A stretch of 64,000 nucleotides of DNA from assembly GCA_029225085.1 (NCBI GenBank), contig JAQXVU010000005.1:1-64000 (forward strand), in the 5' to 3' direction. The position numbers and the translations under genes were made by a program. The notes beneath the pieces were generated by a model, which was not told the origin of the DNA, searched no databases, and saw only the letters and a list, made by a program, of their open reading frames with translations. Position 1 is the first letter of the stretch. Each line of letters begins with the position of its first letter. The DNA is from Eggerthellales bacterium. GTDB lineage: Bacteria > Actinomycetota > Coriobacteriia > Coriobacteriales > Eggerthellaceae. Positions 58,366 through 64,000 of the stretch are shown here, piece by piece.

Positions 58366-59710
58366 GAACCTCGCCCTCCTCACTTGCGAAGTTCCAGCCA
58401 GCCAGGCGATCCTTCGCGATGTCGATGTCCAGATAGGATTCGTCTCCGTCCATCAGGCGGGCGAAAGCGGTAAACAGATAGTGAGCATCCGTAGGGCCAG
58501 GGTTGGCCTCGGGATGGTACTGCACGCTGAAGACGGGGTGATCGAGGAAGCGGATGCCCTCGGCGGTGCCGTCGTTCAGGTTCACGTGGGTCAGCTGAAT
58601 GCGACCGAACTCAGCGCTTTCCACTACAGGAGCGATATGGCGCTCAGTCCAGAAGCGCAGGTCGGTCTGATGCTCGGTGAAGCCACCGGAGAGCTCGGGA
58701 ACCAGAGGACCCAGAGAATCGAAGAGCAGGCCGAAGCCATGGTTCTGAGCGGTGATCTCTACGCGACCGGTGAGCAGGTTCATAACGGGCTGGTTGCCGC
58801 CGCGGTGGCCGAACTTCAACTTCTCGATGGAAGCGCCTGCAGCCTTGGAAATCATCTGATGGCCCAGGCAGATACCGAAGATGGGCTTCTTGCCGATGAG
58901 CTTGCGCACCTGGTTGTAGGTGCCTTCCACCGCTTCAGGGTCACCAGGACCGTTAGACAGGAAGATGCCGTCAGGGTCAGCAGCCAGGACCTCCTCGGCG
59001 GGAGTGTCCCAGGGAACCACCGTCACGTCGCAACCCACGCGAGCAAGACCTGCCAGGATAGAGTCCTTCGCGCCGCAGTCATAGGCGACGACCTTGTGGC
59101 GAGGGGCCTCGGGCTCGGAGAGAGCGAAGGCCTGGCTCGCACCGTAGGAAGCGGGATCGAAGTGATAGGACTCAGTGCAGCTGACGGTCTCGGCCAGGTT
59201 CACGCCCACGATGCTCTGGGAGGCGCGGACCTTGGCAAGGAGGCTCTCGGTATCAAGATCCTCGGTGGAAAGGACGGCGCGCTGGGCACCGAAGTCGCGA
59301 ACGTGCTTGGTCAGCGCACGGGTGTCGATGCCGGAGATGACCACCACACCGCGCTCGGTAAGGAACTCGGGCAGGGACTGGGTGCTGCGCCAGTTGGAAG
59401 GAACGGCGCACATGTCATGAACGGCGAAGCCGCGAAGGGCCAGGGTGTCGCGCTGCAAATCGTCGGGGTTGATGCCGTAGTTGCCGATCTGAGGATAGGT
59501 CATGGTGATGATCTGGCCTGCATAGGAAGGGTCAGAGAGAACTTCCAGATATCCTACCAGGCTGGTGTTGAAGCAGATCTCGCCAAACACCTCGCCACGA
59601 GCGGCAGGTGCCTCGCCCTCGAAAACCGTTCCGTCCTCGAGCACGAGCTTTGCCTTGGGAAGCACGCCATGGGTCGTGCCGGAAAGAAGCTGTTCGCTAA
59701 GCTTACTCAA
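58358..59710 (-). CDS. carA: Carbamoyl-phosphate synthase small chain
   Basis: Glutaminase subunit that feeds ammonia to CarB. The 450-aa product has the N-terminal CPSase domain ([20 protein letters not shown]) and a class I glutaminase with catalytic Cys in FGICLGHQ and His-Glu in QYHPEA. It is somewhat longer than usual (about 380 aa) because of an insertion near residues 190-210 and a longer C-terminus. The start is TTG at 59710 with GGGAGAGG upstream. Confidence 0.95.
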
Positions 59711-60995
59711 TTACCTCTCCCTCTTTCATTACCAGTTTGCCGGAAACCAGGACCTCGGTTGCCTTGCCCGTGAACTGGGCGCCAAGGAACCCGGAATTAT
59801 TTGCCTTAGAAAGGAAGTCCTCCTCGTGAACCGTCCACTGGGCCTCGGGGTCGAAGACGGTGATGTCGGCAGGATAGCCCTCGGCGATCTTCACCTCGGG
59901 GATACCCAGAAGCTTACGAGGAGCAACCGCCATGCACTGAACCAGGCGGTCATAGCCAATGAGACCGGGGCGCACCATGTTGGTGAGCATGGAAGCCAGG
60001 GAGGTCTCGAGGCCGGTCATGCCGAAGGGTGCCAGCTCGAACTCGCGAGCCTTCTCAGCGCGGGTATGAGGGGCATGGTCGGTGACGATGCAGTCGATGG
60101 TGCCGTCGACGACGCCCTGAATGAGGGCCTTGCGGTCATCCTCGGTACGCAGAGGAGGGTTGATCTTGAACTGGGTCTCATAGCCCTCGGAGATGCTGTC
60201 CTCGGTGAGGAACAGGTGGTTTGGCGTCACCTCGCAGGTAACCTGCACGCCGCGCTCCTTGCCATTGCGCACGATGTCGAGGCCGCGGGCGGAGGTGATG
60301 TGCTGAATGTGGATGGGGCAGCCGGTCATCTCGGATAGGGAGATGTCACGCTCAATCTGAATCTCCTCGCCGGCAGCAGGCCATCCTTCCAGACCCAAAC
60401 GGGAGGAAGCCACGCCCTCGTTCACCTGGCCGGAGCCCACCAGACCCTCGTCCTGGCAGTGGCTCATAACCACCTTGCCGAACATCTTGCCGTAGTCCAT
60501 GACGCGACGCATGACGCCAGCGTCCTGCACACCACGGCCATCATCGGTGAAGGCCACGGCGCCGTGGGCCACCAGCTCGCCCATCTCGGTGAGCTGCTCG
60601 CCCTTGCGGCCCTTGGTGCAGGCAGCGGAGGGGCGGATGTGGCACAGGCCCACCTTCTGGGCCTTCTGCAGGATGTAGTCGACCACATCGGCGTTGTCGG
60701 TCTCAGGCTTGGTGTTGGGCATGGTGCACACATCGGTGAAGCCACCGTGCACAGCGGCACGAGAACCGGAGGCGATGTCCTCCTTCTGCTCGAAGCCAGG
60801 GTCACGGAAGTGCACGTGCACATCTACAAGACCGGGAACCAAAACCTTGCCGGAAAGGTCGATGACCTGGGCATCGCCTGCGGAGAGATCGGAGCCCACC
60901 GCGGTAATGCTCTCCCCTTCCACCAGGACGTCGGTGATTTCATCGAGTGCCATCTGAGGATCGATGACGCGGGCGTTCTTAAGCAGATATGCCAT
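59703..60995 (-). CDS. pyrC: Dihydroorotase
   Basis: Cyclises carbamoyl aspartate to dihydroorotate. The 430-aa amidohydrolase has the metal site DVHVHFRDPGFEQKEDIASG near residue 55, MPNTKPETDN, and DHAPHTRAEK. The ATG at 60995 follows GGAGGTG and lies inside the pyrB 3' end (17-bp overlap). In-frame upstream codons to 61151 would overlap pyrB heavily and are rejected. Confidence 0.96.
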   Translation of the reverse strand: MAYLLKNARVIDPQMALDEITDVLVEGESITAVGSDLSAGDAQVIDLSGKVLVPGLVDVHVHFRDPGFEQKEDIASGSRAAVHGGFTDVCTMPNTKPETDNADVVDYILQKAQKVGLCHIRPSAACTKGRKGEQLTEMGELVAHGAVAFTDDGRGVQDAGVMRRVMDYGKMFGKVVMSHCQDEGLVGSGQVNEGVASSRLGLEGWPAAGEEIQIERDISLSEMTGCPIHIQHITSARGLDIVRNGKERGVQVTCEVTPNHLFLTEDSISEGYETQFKINPPLRTEDDRKALIQGVVDGTIDCIVTDHAPHTRAEKAREFELAPFGMTGLETSLASMLTNMVRPGLIGYDRLVQCMAVAPRKLLGIPEVKIAEGYPADITVFDPEAQWTVHEEDFLSKANNSGFLGAQFTGKATEVLVSGKLVMKEGEVIE

Positions 60996-61922
60996 TTTCA
61001 GCACCTCCAAGGAGCAGATAGAGAACGGACATGCGGACACAGAGACCGCCGAACACTTGGTCGAGGATGACGGAGCGCTCGGGGTGATCAGCCATATAAG
61101 AATCGAGTTCGACACCACGGTTGATAGGACCGGGGTGGCAGATGATGGCATCCTTCTTCATGAGATGCTCGCGGCTCTTGTTCAGGCCGTACAGCAGGCT
61201 GTACTCACGCAGAGATGGGAAGGGGCTGTTCTCGAGCCTCTCCTGCTGCACCCTGAGCATGTACACCACGTCGAGCTCGGGAAGGACATCGTCGAAGAAC
61301 GGGGTGGTTGCATCGGCGCCCATGACATCGGGGCGTGCGGGAAGCAGCGTAGCCGGAGCGATGAGGGTCACATGAGCGCCCACGGTATGCAGCCCGCGAA
61401 TGAGGGATCCGCACACACGGGAATGGGCGATGTCACCCACGATGCCCACCTTCAAACCTTCCAGCGTGCCCTTACGGCGCCAGATGGAATACAAGTCGAG
61501 AAGGGCCTGGGTAGGATGCTGATGCTTGCCGTCACCTGCATCGATAACGCAGGCATCGGTGTACTGGGTCACCAGCTTGGCTGCGCCAGCGTACTTATGG
61601 CGCACCACGAAACAATCAACGTTGTAGGCATCGAGGGTCATGATGGTGTCGCCGAGGCTCTCGCCCTTCACCGTCGAGCTCGAGGAGCCACCTGCGTTGA
61701 TGGTGTCGCAGCTCAGACGCTTCTCCGCAAGCTCGAAAGAAGTACGGGTGCGGGTGGAAGGCTCGAAGAACATGTTCACCACGGTGCGGCCGCGCAAGGC
61801 GGGAACCTTCTTGATGCGGCGGCGGTTCACCTCTTCGAACATGACGGCGTTTTCCAGAATGGTCATGATGTCGCTCTCTGACAGATCGTTCATCGAGAGC
61901 AGGTGCTTATGGTTGAAGGACA

Positions 61923-61923
<1 letters not shown>
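60979..61923 (-). CDS. pyrB: Aspartate carbamoyltransferase catalytic chain
   Basis: Commits carbamoyl phosphate and aspartate to pyrimidines. The 314-aa product has the carbamoyl phosphate loop MFFEPSTRTRTSFELAEKRL, DAGDGKHQHPTQALLDLYSI and HPGPINRG. No pyrI regulatory chain is adjacent. Its ATG overlaps the pyrR stop (TAATG). Confidence 0.97.
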
Positions 61924-62657
<734 letters not shown>

Positions 62658-62833
62658 CCCTTAAAGGACGCCTAGTAGTATACGCCTAACCTGCCAGGCG
62701 TTTCATGAGAATCACGACCAGCGGACAGACTACGCATAATCCCTTGCAATATTTAACAATCTGGAAAGAAAGTCTCTACTTTCACCCGCATCAAATGGGA
62801 ACGGGAAGCCCAACGCAACCTACGCGAAGTAAA
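62658..62833. other. Gap between the pyr leader and the lipoprotein gene
   Basis: Probably holds the pyr promoter (AT-rich at 62740-62765). No gene or further element could be supported. Confidence 0.4.
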
Positions 62834-62890
62834 ACGAAACGCTCTACTTCACCTGCACAGGCAGGAACGAAACGCTCTACTTCACCTGCA
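62834..62890. repeat. 33-bp period direct repeat covering the lipoprotein 3' end
   Basis: A 24-bp block beginning ACGAAACGCTCTACTTCACC occurs at 62834-62857 and identically at 62867-62890. The second copy holds the stop codon and last codons of the lipoprotein gene; the first is outside it. Confidence 0.9.
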
Positions 62891-63440
62891 TGTTGGAAAT
62901 GAGGTTGGTGAACTCGCGGGACACGCCATCAAAGCCGGTCTGGGTGAACTGCAAGGTGTAGGTCATGATGCCGTCATCGTAAGCGTCGGCGATGAAGTAA
63001 TAACCTGTTCCCTCAGCGCCATCGTCAATCACCACGGTGACGGAAGAGGCATTGTGGCCATCGAGAGAAATATCTTCCACATCGCTAACCGAAGTGTCCT
63101 CGGCGATCTTGCCGTACTTGCCGTTCAGGGCCTTATCGTGCTTGTCAGCAAGCCAGGCATCCTTGTCACCACCAAGCAAGTAGGACACGGTGATGGTGCC
63201 GTAAGTTACGGAGCCATCAGTGCTGGTGACGGTGAACACAGAGCCGTCCTTCTCATCGCTGACGGTGAAGTTGTCAGAGTATTGGGTAGACCACTGACCC
63301 GTAGGAGACTCGTAGGTGACGAGCTGAACTTCCTTCTTTTCCTCCTTCGATCCGCAGCCCGCAAGCAGCGAGGCGCAAAGTGCCAGAGCCAGCACCAGAA
63401 ACAGAGGAACGAACTTTGACTTAACCGCAGAAGCGCCCAT
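62877..63440 (-). CDS. Lipoprotein of unknown function
   Basis: A 187-aa protein with a lysine-containing N-terminus, a hydrophobic signal segment and the lipobox LLAGC (Cys near residue 29), so it should be anchored outside the membrane. The mature part is rich in Asp, Ser, Thr and Tyr and looks beta-rich, without cysteines or a known motif. It is monocistronic between the pyr operon and yqeY. No function can be assigned. Confidence 0.85.
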   Translation of the reverse strand: MGASAVKSKFVPLFLVLALALCASLLAGCGSKEEKKEVQLVTYESPTGQWSTQYSDNFTVSDEKDGSVFTVTSTDGSVTYGTITVSYLLGGDKDAWLADKHDKALNGKYGKIAEDTSVSDVEDISLDGHNASSVTVVIDDGAEGTGYYFIADAYDDGIMTYTLQFTQTGFDGVSREFTNLISNMQVK

Positions 63441-63477
63441 GAAGACCCCCTAGAACTAGACCATGGGTGAGATTGTA

Positions 63478-63921
63478 CTACTGAAGACGAGACTGCACGC
63501 TCTTGGCGGCATATGCCTTGTCGAAATTGCCGTCGGTCGCCTTGGTAAGGGCACCCATGACCTTGCCCATGTCCTTCTTAGAGGTAACGCCTAGCTCATC
63601 GATAGTCTTCTGAATGAGGGCGTCGAGCTCGTCGCCGGTAAGCGCGGCGGGAAGCAGGGATTCGAGGATGGCAACCTGCTGGGTGAGGCGCTCGGTGCGC
63701 TCGTCGTCGTTGGCAGCCTTAATGGAGCCTTCCAGTGTCTCCTTGGTCTGCTTGGTAACGCGCTTCACCATGGCCACGACATCGGCGTCGGTAACCTCGC
63801 GGCGCTCATCGACCTCGATGTTCTTCAGCTCGCCATGCACCTGGCGCAAAATGCTCAGACGCACCTTGTCCTTGGCCTTCATGGCATCCTTAATCTGCTC
63901 CTTCAGCTCGTCATAGGTCAT
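63478..63921 (-). CDS. yqeY: GatB/YqeY-domain protein
   Basis: A 147-aa stand-alone YqeY-like protein, related to the tail domain of the amidotransferase subunit GatB. Conserved segments are MKAKDKVRLSILRQVHGELK, LESLLPAALTGDELDALIQK and KKDMGKVMGALTK. It may bind tRNA, but function is unproven. AAGGAGG lies just before the ATG. It is often found after rpsU, which would be outside the window. Confidence 0.92.
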   Translation of the reverse strand: MTYDELKEQIKDAMKAKDKVRLSILRQVHGELKNIEVDERREVTDADVVAMVKRVTKQTKETLEGSIKAANDDERTERLTQQVAILESLLPAALTGDELDALIQKTIDELGVTSKKDMGKVMGALTKATDGNFDKAYAAKSVQSRLQ

Positions 63922-64000
63922 GAGAAATCCTCCTTATAAAGATACTTGCTTGTTAATAAATGTTCATTGCCGGTGGGTTCTACCCGCTGCGCTGGTCATC

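Overview
The window is a dense, conserved chromosomal stretch of a moderately GC-rich bacterium. It most likely comes from the class Coriobacteriia (Actinomycetota), perhaps an Eggerthellales-like lineage. The actinobacterial signs are an mIHF-type nucleoid protein next to gmk and rpoZ, and the order ftsK-rodZ-rimO-pgsA-recA-recX-miaB-miaA-dapF-hflX-lexA-nrdR. Several traits are more Firmicutes-like: RNase Y and RNase J together, HrcA/CIRCE control, SpoVS, a PyrK/PyrD type 1B pair and a PyrR attenuator. This mix fits Coriobacteriia. The placement is an inference from gene order and families, not from a marker search. No tRNA, rRNA, CRISPR array, transposase, integrase or prophage gene was seen.

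Layout. 1-1852 is the only region that looks rearranged: the 5' part of an acyl-CoA synthetase, the last codons of an acyl-CoA dehydrogenase, and an AAA+ regulator without a sensor domain. 1884-6163 holds dut-nrdR, nadE and lexA, plus a small divergent SOS gene sharing a very symmetrical operator with lexA. 6328-16337 (minus) runs recA-recX, rny, a GHKL ATPase of unknown job, spoVS, miaB-miaA-dapF and hflX. 16558-27892 (minus) holds a tetR regulator, dapB-dapA-rnj-ftsK-rodZ, yajQ and rimO-pgsA/cinA, the last gene being a fusion. 28307-31415 holds rpsO-pnp and a small TSCPD gene. 31554-40293 (minus) is the hrcA-dnaJ-mtaB-phoH-ybeY-dgkA-era-recO-WYL run under a CIRCE-like operator. 40436-44451 is lepA-dusB-hemW. 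44684-45424 is rpsT with a long leader. 45668-49742 is comEA-comEC-holA. 49996-52540 is mihF-gmk-rpoZ-thiI. 52716-62516 is a complete UMP pathway operon, pyrR-pyrB-pyrC-carA-carB-pyrK-pyrD-pyrF, behind a PyrR-type attenuator. The end holds a lipoprotein gene and a YqeY-like gene.

How the genes work together. Most products serve housekeeping: DNA repair and the SOS response (lexA, recA, recX, recO), RNA decay (rny, rnj, pnp), tRNA and ribosome modification (miaA, miaB, mtaB, rimO, thiI, dusB), ribosome maturation and rescue (era, ybeY, hflX, lepA), lysine/peptidoglycan precursors (dapA, dapB, dapF), pyrimidine synthesis and competence. All three classical methylthiotransferase paralogues (MiaB, RimO, MtaB) are present.

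The observations most worth following are these. First, the lexA/small-membrane-protein divergon with a 20-bp perfect inverted operator repeat. Second, the sharp deletion scar near 811-820. Third, the PgsA-CinA fusion. Fourth, an apparent terminator inside the rny leader. Fifth, the GHKL ATPase. Sixth, a recurring pattern of short-period degenerate tandem repeats filling the gaps between operons, with periods of 15, 20, 22, 33, 38 and 39 bp.
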